This document shows, in pieces, positions 51,444 through 60,383 of a stretch of 64,000 bases of DNA. A program made the position numbers and the translations under genes. The stretch is from Pantanalinema sp. (GTDB lineage: Bacteria > Cyanobacteriota > Sericytochromatia > S15B-MN24 > UBA4093). Positions within the stretch are counted from its first letter, which is position 1; each line of letters begins with the position of its first letter. The DNA is taken from positions 1 through 64,000 of the forward strand of contig DATNQI010000040.1 of assembly GCA_036704125.1 (NCBI GenBank). Reading direction: 5' to 3'. The notes under the pieces are model-generated. The model saw nothing but the letters and a program-made list of their open reading frames with translations. It was not told the DNA's origin and did no database searches.

Positions 51444-51721
51444 GTACTTGGGTGAGCTTTGACTTGCTCCATTACCGTGGACACTTGCTCCCCACCGCGT
51501 GAGATTCAAATTCTGACTGGGGCCAAACAGGGTAGCAGGTCAGTTTGGTAGAAACCGGCGCCTATCTAAGGACTATGAGGGCCTCCCCGTCACCGAGGAG
51601 GCCCTCATAGTCATGGCCATGATAAACCTGATGCTTAGGCGCTTCTATGGACATGAACCCAAATCTGGGCCGATCGAAAGTGGGAAATCCTTGCTTCTGG
51701 ACATGAACCCAGACAAAAGAG
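51444..51721. other. Non-coding stretch with hairpin and short direct repeat
   Basis: GC content returns to normal across this stretch. It contains the hairpin at 51571-51612 and a near-repeat: GGACATGAACCCA occurs at about 51649 and 51699, each preceded by GCTTCT. No credible gene was found. Confidence 0.5.
51571..51612 (+). terminator. 16-bp hairpin downstream of the immunity-like gene
   Basis: GACTATGAGGGCCTCC pairs exactly with 51597-51612 around a 10-base loop. No T-run follows. Confidence 0.5.
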
Positions 51722-51746
51722 CGGCCCCGGCGAATCGCTGGGGCCG
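51713..51746 (-). terminator. Rho-independent terminator of the three-repeat PG-binding gene
   Basis: On the minus strand CGGCCCC/GGGGCCG (51722-51728 / 51740-51746) with an 11-base loop is followed by CTCTTTTGT, 25 bases after the stop codon. Confidence 0.65.
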
Positions 51747-51771
51747 TTCTTGGCTTGGGCTTGGGCTTGGC

Positions 51772-53307
51772 TTACGAGGCCTTCTTAATCTCGGCCTCGA
51801 GCTTCTGCATGATGTGGGCGAGGGTGGCCTTGTCGGCGTACTCGTTGACGGCCCAGCTGCCGTCGGTGCTCTTGTAGGTCTGGTGGACGCCGTTCTTCTT
51901 CTTGTACTCCATCACGGCCTTGGCGGTGGCGTCGTCGAAGCTGCCGTTGGGGGTAACCGCGAAGCCCCACTTCTGGAGGACGGTCTGGAGGTCGCTGATG
52001 GCCTGCTTCTGGTCGCTGCCGGGGCCGAGGGCGCCATCGGTCTGATAGGACTTGACCTCAGCGAGGAACGCGTTGACGTTGGCCTCGCTCGCCTCGATCT
52101 TGTACTGGGCGGCGATCGCGGCGAAGTTGGTCTGGGAAGCGGCCGGCTGGGCGGGCTGCTGGACGACGGGGGCCTGGGGCTGGGCGGGCTGCTGGACGAC
52201 AGGGGCCTGCTGCTGGGCCATCTGGGCCTGGAGCTTGGCCATGATGGCCTGGAGGGTCTGGGGCTCGGCGTACTCGTTGATGGCCCAGTTGCCGTTCTGG
52301 TTCTTGTAGGTCTGGTGCAGGCCGTTGACCTGCTTGAAGGCCATGACCGCCTGGGTGGTCGCGGCGTCGAACTGGCTGGTGATGGGCACCTGGAAGCCGA
52401 GGCGGGTCAGGGCGTCCTGAAGGTCGCGGATGGCGCCGGTGTCGGTGCTGCCGGGGCCGAGGGTGCCCTGGGTCTGGTAAGCCTTGACCTCGGCGAGGAA
52501 CGCGTTGACGTTGGCCTCGCTGGCCTCGATCTTGTACTGGGCGGCGATCGTCTGCCAGGCGGGGGTGGCCGGCTGGGCGGGCTGCTGGACGACGGGCGCC
52601 TGGGGCTGCTGGGCCATCTCGGCCTCGAGCTTCTTCATGATGAACTCGAGGGTGCCCTTGTCGGCGTACTCGTTGACCGCGGGGTTGCCGTCGGCGGCGA
52701 GGTAGGTCTGCTTGAGGCCGTTGGCCTGCTTGAAGGCGATCATCGCCTGGGCGGTGGCGGCGTCGTACTGGCCGGTGGCCGCAACCTGGTAGCCCCACTT
52801 GGCGAGCACGCTCTGGAGGTCCTTGATGGCGCCGGCGTCGGTGCTGCCGGGGCCGAGGGCGCCGTCGGTCTGGTAGGTCTGGACCTCGGCGAGGAAGGCG
52901 TGGACGTTGGCCTCGGTGGGCTGAAGCTTGTACTGGGTCGCGATCGCCTGCCAGCTGGCGTTGGGCTGCTGCGCCGGGGTGGCGGGCTGGGTCGTCACGG
53001 GGGGCTGCGCGACCGGAGGCTGCGTCACGGGGGGCTGGGGGCTCACGGGGACGGTACCCGCGGTGGAGGTGCCCGAGCCGCCCTTGAAGAGGTTCGCGAT
53101 CCAGTTGAAGGCGCTCTTGAAGAAGTTGACGATGCCGCTGAAGATCGTCGAAAGGGCGTTGCTCATCACCTGGACGTCGGCGCTGGGCTGCGTCTGAGGC
53201 AGCTGGGGAGCGACGGTCGTGGTCTGCTGAGGGGCATCGACGCCACCGCCCGCCTTCACGGTGCGGTTCTGGGGAAGCCGATTCTGAGGCACTCCACCAA
53301 TGTTCAT
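51772..53307 (-). CDS. Three-repeat peptidoglycan-binding-domain protein
   Basis: A 511-residue protein starting at ATG 53307 with AAGGAGG 8 bases upstream. There is no signal peptide. The N-terminus is disordered, then comes an aromatic amphipathic segment (SGIVNFFKSAFNWIANLFKG, about 57-76), then a Pro/Val linker. Three ~110-residue units follow, each with an IAxQYK(L/I)xxxEANVxAFLAEV helix, YQTxGxLGPGS and a PG_binding_1-like core (LQxxLxxxGxxVxxxxxxDxxTxxAVxxFK), then GLxQTY, NEYAD. Units are joined by PVVQQPAQP linkers. Binding to peptidoglycan is a family property; how it leaves the cell is unknown. Confidence 0.85.
   Translation of the reverse strand: MNIGGVPQNRLPQNRTVKAGGGVDAPQQTTTVAPQLPQTQPSADVQVMSNALSTIFSGIVNFFKSAFNWIANLFKGGSGTSTAGTVPVSPQPPVTQPPVAQPPVTTQPATPAQQPNASWQAIATQYKLQPTEANVHAFLAEVQTYQTDGALGPGSTDAGAIKDLQSVLAKWGYQVAATGQYDAATAQAMIAFKQANGLKQTYLAADGNPAVNEYADKGTLEFIMKKLEAEMAQQPQAPVVQQPAQPATPAWQTIAAQYKIEASEANVNAFLAEVKAYQTQGTLGPGSTDTGAIRDLQDALTRLGFQVPITSQFDAATTQAVMAFKQVNGLHQTYKNQNGNWAINEYAEPQTLQAIMAKLQAQMAQQQAPVVQQPAQPQAPVVQQPAQPAASQTNFAAIAAQYKIEASEANVNAFLAEVKSYQTDGALGPGSDQKQAISDLQTVLQKWGFAVTPNGSFDDATAKAVMEYKKKNGVHQTYKSTDGSWAVNEYADKATLAHIMQKLEAEIKKAS
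52066..52551. repeat. Near-identical internal repeats in the PG-binding gene
   Basis: Stretches of about 60 bases at 52066-52127 and 52490-52551, encoding the EASEANVNAFLAEV helix region, are almost identical. The linker CTGGACGAC tracts also recur, pointing to recent internal duplication. Confidence 0.7.
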
Positions 53308-53427
53308 CGCTGCATCCTCCTTGACTGTCCGTCTTAACGCTGGCCCCGCGGGCCTCTTGATCAAGTTATAGGGATCGCGTCGGCGGATCCGGTTAAAGCC
53401 AGGATAAAAGTTTCTGATCCGTGCATT

Positions 53428-53475
53428 AAAAAAACGCGCCCGATCTCCCGGTTCTGGACCGGAGGATCGGGCGCG
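53428..53475 (-). terminator. Rho-independent terminator of the two-repeat PG-binding gene
   Basis: A stem of 15 pairs with one mismatch and one wobble (53435-53451 / 53459-53475) and a 7-base loop, followed on the minus strand by seven T. Confidence 0.88.
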
Positions 53476-53492
53476 GGGGGTTGGGGGGGGGG

Positions 53493-54545
53493 TTAACCGA
53501 GCAGGGACGAGAGCTTCTGGAGCATGGGCTGGTCGGCGTACTCGTTGATGGCCCAGTTGCCGTCGGCCGAGCGGTAGTTCTGGTGCAGGCCGTACTTCGC
53601 CTTGAAGTCCATGACCGCCTTCGAGGTGGCGGCGTCCCAGGTGCCGTTCGCCTGGACGGGGAAGCCGACCTGGGCGAGCGCGCCCTGGACTTCCTTGATC
53701 TCGTCCTGGTTGGGGTAGCCGGGGCCGAGGGCGCGGAAGCCGTTGGCGTCGGCGACCTGGTAGGTCTTGACCTCGGCGAGGAAGGCCTCGACGTTGTCCT
53801 GCGAGGCGTAGAGCTTGTACTGCGAGGCGATCGCCTGCCAGTTGACGGTGCCGTTGTTGGTCGCGGGGGGCTGGGTGGTGGTGGGCGGCTGGGTCGAAGG
53901 GGTGCCGCCGCTCTTCACGATGGCTTCCATCTTCTGGTAGGTCTGGTAGTCCAGGTACTCGTTGACGGCGAAGTTGCCGTCGGCGCCCTTGTAGGTCTGG
54001 TGAAGGCCGTTGGCCTGCTTGAAGCTGCGGATGGCGGCCTGGGTGGCGGCGTCGTACTGGCCGGTGGGCTCGACCGAGTAGCCCCACGACTTCATGAGCT
54101 GCTGGACCTGGGTGATCGCCTCGGTGTTGGGATTGCCGGGGCCGAGGGTCTGGAAGCCGTCGGGGCCGGGCGAGGCGTAGCTCTGGACCTCGGCGAGGAA
54201 CGCGTCGACGTTGGCCTTGGTGGGCTGGAGCTTGTACTGCTCGGCAAGAGCGCGGGTGTTCTCGTCGATGGGGCCCGTCTGGCCGCCGTCGGCGGGTTTC
54301 TTGCCGGTGATCTTGTTCCACAGGCCGACGAAGAAGCTGCTGATCGACTTGAACATGCTCTTGATGCCGTCGAGGAGGCTGGCCGCGTCGAACGAGCCAC
54401 CGCCCGCCTGCACCGGCGCCTGAGGCAGCCGCACCGCCACCGAGTCGGCAGCCATGGTGCGCTTCACCTGAGGCGCCTGAGCCGCCTGAGGCTGGCTGCG
54501 AAGCGACTGGTAGCTGCGGACCTGGTTCGAGACGCCTGAGATCAT
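53493..54545 (-). CDS. Two-repeat peptidoglycan-binding-domain protein
   Basis: A 350-residue homologue of the downstream three-repeat protein. It has the same plan: a disordered N-terminus, an aromatic amphipathic segment (LLDGIKSMFKSISSFFVGLW, about 57-76), a linker and two units beginning LAEQYKLQPTKANVDAFLAEV and IASQYKLYASQDNVEAFLAEV, each with a PG_binding_1-like core. There is no signal peptide. GGAGGG lies 8 bases before the ATG. It has its own strong terminator, so the pair are separate transcripts from a tandem duplication. Confidence 0.85.
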   Translation of the reverse strand: MISGVSNQVRSYQSLRSQPQAAQAPQVKRTMAADSVAVRLPQAPVQAGGGSFDAASLLDGIKSMFKSISSFFVGLWNKITGKKPADGGQTGPIDENTRALAEQYKLQPTKANVDAFLAEVQSYASPGPDGFQTLGPGNPNTEAITQVQQLMKSWGYSVEPTGQYDAATQAAIRSFKQANGLHQTYKGADGNFAVNEYLDYQTYQKMEAIVKSGGTPSTQPPTTTQPPATNNGTVNWQAIASQYKLYASQDNVEAFLAEVKTYQVADANGFRALGPGYPNQDEIKEVQGALAQVGFPVQANGTWDAATSKAVMDFKAKYGLHQNYRSADGNWAINEYADQPMLQKLSSLLG

Positions 54546-54696
54546 GACGAGCCCTCCATCGAGGCACTGGAAACTTCTGGCTCGATCCTTATCCGGCCGG
54601 GGGGCGGGGATCTTGTTCCAAAAGCGTTAAGAGCAAGGAAAGGCTCACTTAAGCTTTCGCCAACGAGCCCCATGCGAATTTGTGTAGAATGGGGGA

Positions 54697-57675
54697 ATGC
54701 CGATCGCACCCATGTTTCGAGGCCTCAGGGCCCGCCTGCTTGCTGGCCTCTCGGCCGCCGTCCTGAGCCTCGCGGCCCTCGCCCCGGCCCAGGCCGCGAC
54801 CCTCTTCGATCCGCAGATCCCCTGGCAGACCCTCGACACGCCGCACTTCAGGGTCAACTACGACGCCCGGCACGAGGCGATCGCACAGCGCGCGGCCGTC
54901 TTCGCCGAGGAGGCCTACGCCAAGGTCGTGCCCTTCCTCAGGAGCGCCCCGAGCGACAAGACCGAGTTGACCCTGCTCGATCACGAGGATCAGGTGCAGG
55001 GCCTCGCCCTGCCCTATCCCAACAGCCAGATCTACGTCTACCTTAGCTCGCCGGACCAGGACATGCTGACCGGCCGCTACGAGAGCTGGCTCAAGCAGAT
55101 CATCCTCCACGAGTTCACCCATGCCTGCCAGTTCGAGGCCACGGGCGGCCTGACCTCCGTGATCAACAAGGTCCTGGGCCGCGCGATCTTCCCCAACTTC
55201 CTCCAGCCCTGGTTCCTCATCGAGGGGCTCGCCGTCACCACCGAGTCCCGCTTCACCCAGGGCGGCCGGGCCAAGGAGGGCGACTACGACATGATCCTCC
55301 GGGCCGCCGCCCTAGAGGACAAGCTCCTCGGCATCGACCAGGCGAGCGTCTTCAACTACGGCGGCTGGCCCGTCGGCCCCAGCTACATCTACGGCTCCTA
55401 CTTCTACCAGTACCTGATCGAGCGCTACGGCGAGGACGCCCCGAGCAGGATCTCCCATGCCTACGGCGAGTGGCCCTGGTTCGGGATCAACAAGGCCATC
55501 GAGCGCGCGCTGCCGGGCAAGAACGCCTACGTCCTCTGGGACGAGCTGAAGGTCTACCTGCGCGATCGCGCCCAGCGCCAGCTCGCGCGCATCAAGGAGC
55601 ACCCCCTGACCGAGAGCCGGCGCCTCACCGCGACGGGCCGCTACCACCACCACCCGGCATGGACCCCTGACGGCAAGCTCGTCTACGCCGAGTTCACCGA
55701 CCAGCGCCCCGCGGGCCTGATGATCGACGCCCTCGACGGCAAGCCCTCCGAGCGCTACGTCAAGCTCTACCCGCAGGGGAGCTACTCGCTCTCGAAGGGG
55801 CGCTACGTCTACCTCTCGGCGAGCCACGAGGTGGGGCGCTTCAACACCTACGCCGACGTCTACCGCTACGACACCAAGGAGCAGCGCTTCGATCTGCTCA
55901 CCGACGGCAAGCGCGCCCTGGACCCGGCCGTCTCGCCCGACGGCAAGCACTTCATCGCCACCCTCAACGAGGCGGGCACCAACGACCTGGCCCTCTTCGA
56001 CAGCGGGGGCGCCCTCAAGGAGCGCCTGACCGGTAACAAGGACGGCACCCAGTACTCGGGCACCACCTGGTCGCCGGACGGCGAGCAGGTCGTGGTGTCG
56101 GCCTGGCAAGGAGGCGCCCGGGACCTCTACGGGTTCCGGCCGGGCGAGACCAAGCCCCGGCCCCTCTGGCGCGACAGCGCCATCGACGTCCACCCCAAGT
56201 TCTCGCCGGACGGGGAGTGGCTCTACTTCTCGTCGGATCGCAGCGGCGGGGTCTTCAACCTCTTCGCCTACCGGCTCAAGGACCGCAAGCTCTTCCAGGT
56301 CACCAACGTGGTGGGCGGCGCCACCGAGCCCGCCCCCTCGCCCGACGGCAAGCGCCTCGCCTTTGCCAGCTACTCGGCCGTCGGCTGGGACATCCACCTG
56401 ATGGACGTCGCGCCCGGGACCTGGCGCGAGGTCCCGCTCGACGCGGCCACCACCTACGAGCCCACCTCGGGCACGGCGATCGCGGCCCCTCCGGTGCCGG
56501 AGGGCGAAGCGCTCCCGGTGCTGACGAACCCCTTCTTGAGCCGCGCCTACGACCCGTGGCACTCCTTCTCGCCCAAGACCTGGTATCCCGTCAGCTACAT
56601 CGACGAGAACGGCTACATGGCAGGCGTCAACACCGTCAGCAACGACGTGCTGATGCAGCACTACGCCTTCGTCAACGCCGGCTGGAGCTTCGGCGGGAAT
56701 CGCCCGTACTACGCCCTGAGCTACGTCAACGACCAGCTGCCTCCGACGCTCTCGCTCTCCCTGGTGGACATCCCCGCCAACTACGCGCCCGGCCGCAAGC
56801 TCGACCTGTGGCAGCGCCAGATGGGCGGCTCGGTATCGGCGACCTTCCCCGGCATGCCCAGCAAGCTGCTCGACACCTACTGGATCGACGGCCAGTCGCT
56901 CACCCTGGGCTACAGCTGGCTCACCGTGCAGAACCTGGGGGTGCGCGATCGCGCCACCACGGCCCCCCTGCGCCCGATGCCCGCCCAGCTCGAGAGCGCC
57001 AAGGGCTTCCCCCAGGCCGGGCAGATCAACACCCTGGGGCTCACCTACCAGTTCGCCGACAACTACAAGCCCTCCTTCGCCATCAGCCCCGAGTGGGGCT
57101 CGGTCTTCGGGCTCGCCTACGAGAAGGCGGGGCCCTGGCTCGGGGGCACAGCCGAGTTCGATCGCTTCAGCGGGGACTACCGGCGCTACTTCGGCATGCC
57201 GTGGCGTCACCACGTGCTCGCCCTGCGCGCGGCGGGAGGCCTGAACGTGGGCAAGCGGGACGGCGACTACTACCTGGGCGGGACGAGCTCGACGAACCTG
57301 CTCACGACCATCGACCGGCGCCACGTCGGCGGGGTGCAGTCCGCGCCGCTGCGCGGTTACGCGGCCGGCGCGCTCACGGGCAACCGCATGGCCATGGGCA
57401 GCCTGGAGTATCGCTTCCCGATCGCCGAGATCCAGCGCGGGGTGGGCACGGTGCCCTTCTACGTCACCCGCTTGGCGGGGGCGGCCTTCGCGGATGCCGG
57501 CTGGGCGGGCACCGATCGCCTGGGCGACGACATGCACCTGGGGCTCGGCGCCGAGACGCGGATCGGCCTGAGCATCGTGAGCGTCGCGACCGAGCTGCGC
57601 CTCGGCTTGGCGCGCGGCACCCACCCCACCGACGGCACGACCCAGGCCTACGCGGAGCTCGGCATCAGCTTCTAG
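54697..57675 (+). CDS. HExxH metallopeptidase - beta-propeller - outer-membrane barrel fusion
   Basis: A 992-residue exported protein. A signal peptide spans residues 1-33. About 40-290 is a gluzincin-like peptidase: HEFTHACQFE with a downstream IEGLAV glutamate. About 310-590 is a WD40/PD40 beta-propeller (PAWTPDGKLVYAEF, PAVSPDGKHFIATL, PKFSPDGEWLYFSSDRSGG). The last ~370 residues are an Omp85/BamA-like barrel: amphipathic strands, an RGY(A/-)AG-like loop (LRGYAAGALTGNRM) and a C-terminal Phe. It would place the peptidase and propeller beside its own pore. TAGAAT 6 bases before the ATG suggests a very short leader; ATG 54712 is an alternative start. Confidence 0.87.
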   Translation: MPIAPMFRGLRARLLAGLSAAVLSLAALAPAQAATLFDPQIPWQTLDTPHFRVNYDARHEAIAQRAAVFAEEAYAKVVPFLRSAPSDKTELTLLDHEDQVQGLALPYPNSQIYVYLSSPDQDMLTGRYESWLKQIILHEFTHACQFEATGGLTSVINKVLGRAIFPNFLQPWFLIEGLAVTTESRFTQGGRAKEGDYDMILRAAALEDKLLGIDQASVFNYGGWPVGPSYIYGSYFYQYLIERYGEDAPSRISHAYGEWPWFGINKAIERALPGKNAYVLWDELKVYLRDRAQRQLARIKEHPLTESRRLTATGRYHHHPAWTPDGKLVYAEFTDQRPAGLMIDALDGKPSERYVKLYPQGSYSLSKGRYVYLSASHEVGRFNTYADVYRYDTKEQRFDLLTDGKRALDPAVSPDGKHFIATLNEAGTNDLALFDSGGALKERLTGNKDGTQYSGTTWSPDGEQVVVSAWQGGARDLYGFRPGETKPRPLWRDSAIDVHPKFSPDGEWLYFSSDRSGGVFNLFAYRLKDRKLFQVTNVVGGATEPAPSPDGKRLAFASYSAVGWDIHLMDVAPGTWREVPLDAATTYEPTSGTAIAAPPVPEGEALPVLTNPFLSRAYDPWHSFSPKTWYPVSYIDENGYMAGVNTVSNDVLMQHYAFVNAGWSFGGNRPYYALSYVNDQLPPTLSLSLVDIPANYAPGRKLDLWQRQMGGSVSATFPGMPSKLLDTYWIDGQSLTLGYSWLTVQNLGVRDRATTAPLRPMPAQLESAKGFPQAGQINTLGLTYQFADNYKPSFAISPEWGSVFGLAYEKAGPWLGGTAEFDRFSGDYRRYFGMPWRHHVLALRAAGGLNVGKRDGDYYLGGTSSTNLLTTIDRRHVGGVQSAPLRGYAAGALTGNRMAMGSLEYRFPIAEIQRGVGTVPFYVTRLAGAAFADAGWAGTDRLGDDMHLGLGAETRIGLSIVSVATELRLGLARGTHPTDGTTQAYAELGISF

Positions 57676-57697
57676 GCAAATCGATGTGAAACGAAGC

Positions 57698-57847
57698 ATC
57701 CGCCTGATTCCCCGCCCCCCGGTGGGGCGGGGCTAGGGGTGGGGGGCTCTAAACGCTCCAGGTCCCTCACGAAGGCATGAGGAACTTGATCATATCCCCC
57801 CACCCCCGACCCCGCCCCACCGAGGGGCGGGGAGGATCCAGGCGGAC
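57698..57847. repeat. REPIN-like inverted pair of G-rich hairpins
   Basis: Two ~50-bp arms in opposite orientation, about 57698-57747 and 57795-57847, share CCGCCTG, CCCCGCCCC, GGTGGGGCGGGG and a run ending GGGGTGGGGGG. Each arm is itself a 9-bp hairpin and carries four G-runs suited to a G-quadruplex. It lies between convergent genes. Confidence 0.75.
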
Positions 57848-57891
57848 GTTCGATTCAGATAAGACCGGCTCAGAGAGCTGGCTCTACGGTA

Positions 57892-58371
57892 TCAGAGCGT
57901 GTTGAGCTTGCCGTCCGCGTACTTGACCGCCTTCACCTCGAAGCGGTCCTTGGCGTCGACCTCGAGGTAGACGGTGACGACCTCGTGCGTCCCGGCGTGC
58001 AGCTCCTTGTCGAGCTTCCTGGCCTTGGAGGAGAAGATCGACGAGCCGGAAAAGAGGGTGACCTGCGAGGGGGGCTGCTGCGCGTCGAACAGGGAGATCA
58101 CGTAATCGCCGACGCCGAACTCCGGCGCGCGCGCCCCGACGAAGCCCGTCGCCCTGACCTTCTTGCCGGCGTGCGCCGCGGGCGCATCGTACATCGCCGA
58201 GAGCTCGGCCAGCGTGACCTGCTGGTAGGCGGCCTCCTTGAAGAAGATCCCGCCGATCAGCCCGCTGGCACGGGCCGAGTCGGACGTGACCCGGGGCGCC
58301 GTCGCGCTCGGGGCCGTCCCGCAGCCCACCAGCGCCGTCACGATCAAGACCGCCAATCCCACGCGCTTCAT
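57892..58371 (-). CDS. Small lipoprotein, function unknown
   Basis: A 159-residue protein starting at ATG 58371 with GGGAGG 8 bases upstream. A lipobox (LVGC, Cys17) is present. The mature part (AAHAGKKVRATGFVGARAPEF, YVISLFDAQQPPSQVTLFSG, VVTVYLEVDAKDRFEVKAVK) looks like an OB-fold beta barrel. No enzymatic motif is seen. Confidence 0.72.
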   Translation of the reverse strand: MKRVGLAVLIVTALVGCGTAPSATAPRVTSDSARASGLIGGIFFKEAAYQQVTLAELSAMYDAPAAHAGKKVRATGFVGARAPEFGVGDYVISLFDAQQPPSQVTLFSGSSIFSSKARKLDKELHAGTHEVVTVYLEVDAKDRFEVKAVKYADGKLNTL

Positions 58372-58494
58372 CGACAAATCCTCCCGGCTCACGCACGTCA
58401 GCTTCATTCACGACCCTATCGGCCGGCGGCGGGAAGAACTGTCTTATGACCTAATTAACGCCCGGTGAAAATTTTGCACATTTTCCGGCGAGGG

Positions 58495-60222
58495 CTACTT
58501 CTGCAAGATCAGGCGCGTGCCGTAGCCCGTCCCCGAGACCCCCGACACGTCCAGGCCCGTCGGGCTCATGCGCTGCAAGAAGGAGAGGCTGTACGGCTTC
58601 AAGGAGAGGTTCGAGCCGCTGGAGACGCTCGGGCCGTTCAACGTACGCTCGGTCAACTTCACGCCCGGGATGTCGTAGGTCTTGCGCTGCAGCGTCACGC
58701 CATCGATCCCGTAGCGCGTGCGCTGGCTTGCGGGAAGCAGGTCGAAGACGGGCGAGCCGTCTAAGGCGACGGCCGCGCCGAAGTCGGCGAACAAGCCCGC
58801 CATGGTGCTCCCCTTGGTGCGCATCACCCTATCCGCCAGGTCGACCTCATCCGCTCGCCCGCCGTTGTCGAGGGTGTGGAAGGAGCGGATCGCGCCATCG
58901 CCCAGACGATTGCGCACGTACTGGAGATACAGGGCCGCCATGCCGTAGGCGGAGTCGTCCCCGGCGGGCCCCTGATTCAGGAAGTCGGTCAGGGAATAGG
59001 TCCAGGGGGCACTCAGGAAGCGGCGAATCTGCAGGAACATCGAGGGGCTCGGATTCGAGCCTTCCGGCCCGTAGCCGTTCTCGAACATCGCCAGCATCGA
59101 GAGGCCCTCGTTGAGCCAGATGAGCGGGCCGAACTCGCCCTGGTGGGCGAGCAGCCCCACCTGCTTGACCCGGTGGCAAGAGAAGAGCAGGTGCTGGAGC
59201 TCGTGGGCGATGGTCCCGTACACGTCGCTCTCGGAGCGGCTCATGAGGCTTGAGGCGATGTAGAGCAGCTTCGAGCGGTTGGACTTGGACGTGTTCGTGA
59301 GGTCGGGCCACCAGAAGAAGCCGAGGATCCCGTTGCCCATCTCGGTGGCGGTCCCATTGTCCACCTGGCGAGAGAAGAGGAAGTGGATGTAGTCATCGTC
59401 CATCGCGATGCGGCGGCCGTCGCCGGCCTTGGCGTTGTCGTCCAGGGTCGGATCGGCGCCGAACAGGGCGGTATCCTTGGGGTAGATGCGCGAGCTGATG
59501 ACATCGGCCAGGGCGGTGAGCTTCGCTTGCGAGGAGAAGATGACCTCATCGCGCGGGTCCACCCAGATCACGAAGCGCCCCGCACCCGCGCGGTTATCGA
59601 CGTAGACCGCCTTGGCGTCCACCGATGAGTACGTGTTTTCACGGTCGCTGTCGGGCACCGCGAAGCGGCGGATCTGGCCGACCTCGACCGTTCCGGCCTG
59701 GATCCGGTAGCGGGGAATCGGGGCGCTCAGGTCCATTTTCGAGACCCGCTCGACCATCCGGGCCTCGAAGCTCGAAGGGGGCGAGGCTGCCGCGGGCGCG
59801 CCTGCGGCCTGCGTACCATAGGAGGCGCCGCCCCCACTCCAGCCCACCTGAAGCGGCAAGAGGATGCTGTTCGACCGCACGGAGCTGAGGGCGGCGATCC
59901 CGAGGCGAGCCCCGCCCAGCGACACCCTGAAGGAGCCTTTATCGGGATAGAGGGGATAGACCCCCGCATTGTCGGACAGGGTGATGGAGGTGGGATTGGT
60001 GCTGGGATCCGGCGTCGCTGCGCCATCGCCGCCGGTCCCGTCGCCGCTGCCGGAGTCGGAGGTGCCGCTCCCGCCCTTGAAGGTGGTGCCGGGCAGCCGG
60101 TCCTGGATGATGTTGGAGTTGTTGCCCAGGTCCTCGACGACGAAGGTGGCGTCGGCGCAGCTCGCGAGCACGAGCGGGATCGAGGCGAGCGCCACGCAGA
60201 AGGAGAGGTGCTGGAATCGCAT
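58495..60222 (-). CDS. Zinc metallopeptidase lipoprotein (M30-like gluzincin)
   Basis: A 575-residue protein with a lipobox (LASC, Cys22) and a Gly/Ser/Asp-rich linker. The zinc site is TIAHELQHLLFSCHR, with the third ligand probably in LIWLNEGLSMLA, the spacing of gluzincins such as the M30 hyicolysin-like peptidases. A C-terminal region of about 200 residues is beta-rich and unassigned. It lies near the HExxH-propeller-barrel gene, suggesting an envelope-proteolysis neighbourhood. Substrates are unknown. Confidence 0.82.
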   Translation of the reverse strand: MRFQHLSFCVALASIPLVLASCADATFVVEDLGNNSNIIQDRLPGTTFKGGSGTSDSGSGDGTGGDGAATPDPSTNPTSITLSDNAGVYPLYPDKGSFRVSLGGARLGIAALSSVRSNSILLPLQVGWSGGGASYGTQAAGAPAAASPPSSFEARMVERVSKMDLSAPIPRYRIQAGTVEVGQIRRFAVPDSDRENTYSSVDAKAVYVDNRAGAGRFVIWVDPRDEVIFSSQAKLTALADVISSRIYPKDTALFGADPTLDDNAKAGDGRRIAMDDDYIHFLFSRQVDNGTATEMGNGILGFFWWPDLTNTSKSNRSKLLYIASSLMSRSESDVYGTIAHELQHLLFSCHRVKQVGLLAHQGEFGPLIWLNEGLSMLAMFENGYGPEGSNPSPSMFLQIRRFLSAPWTYSLTDFLNQGPAGDDSAYGMAALYLQYVRNRLGDGAIRSFHTLDNGGRADEVDLADRVMRTKGSTMAGLFADFGAAVALDGSPVFDLLPASQRTRYGIDGVTLQRKTYDIPGVKLTERTLNGPSVSSGSNLSLKPYSLSFLQRMSPTGLDVSGVSGTGYGTRLILQK

Positions 60223-60299
60223 CTGAACAGGGACCTCCGAGCCGGCAAGCAGTCATCTCCCTCATACCCGCGACCCCCGTCCGCGAATCCCTCGCTGAT

Positions 60300-60328
60300 T
60301 TGACAGAACCCATGCGCCCCCTTAAGAT
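60300..60328 (+). promoter_or_regulatory. Sigma-70 promoter of the WYL-domain gene
   Basis: A perfect TTGACA, a 17-base spacer and TAAGAT. It is the best -35/-10 match seen in the window, 56 bases before the start codon. Confidence 0.7.
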
Positions 60329-60383
60329 GCCTAGGCTTCAGAGCAAGCCCTGATGCTGTTTCTCGACAAGGAGCCCTGCGCGA

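Noticed and set aside
51772-54567. One 931-residue protein spanning both PG-binding genes
   Set aside because: The frame is continuous only because the 53493-54545 region lacks stops in that frame. A ribosome site and start at 53307 and a strong terminator at 53428-53475 separate two genes.
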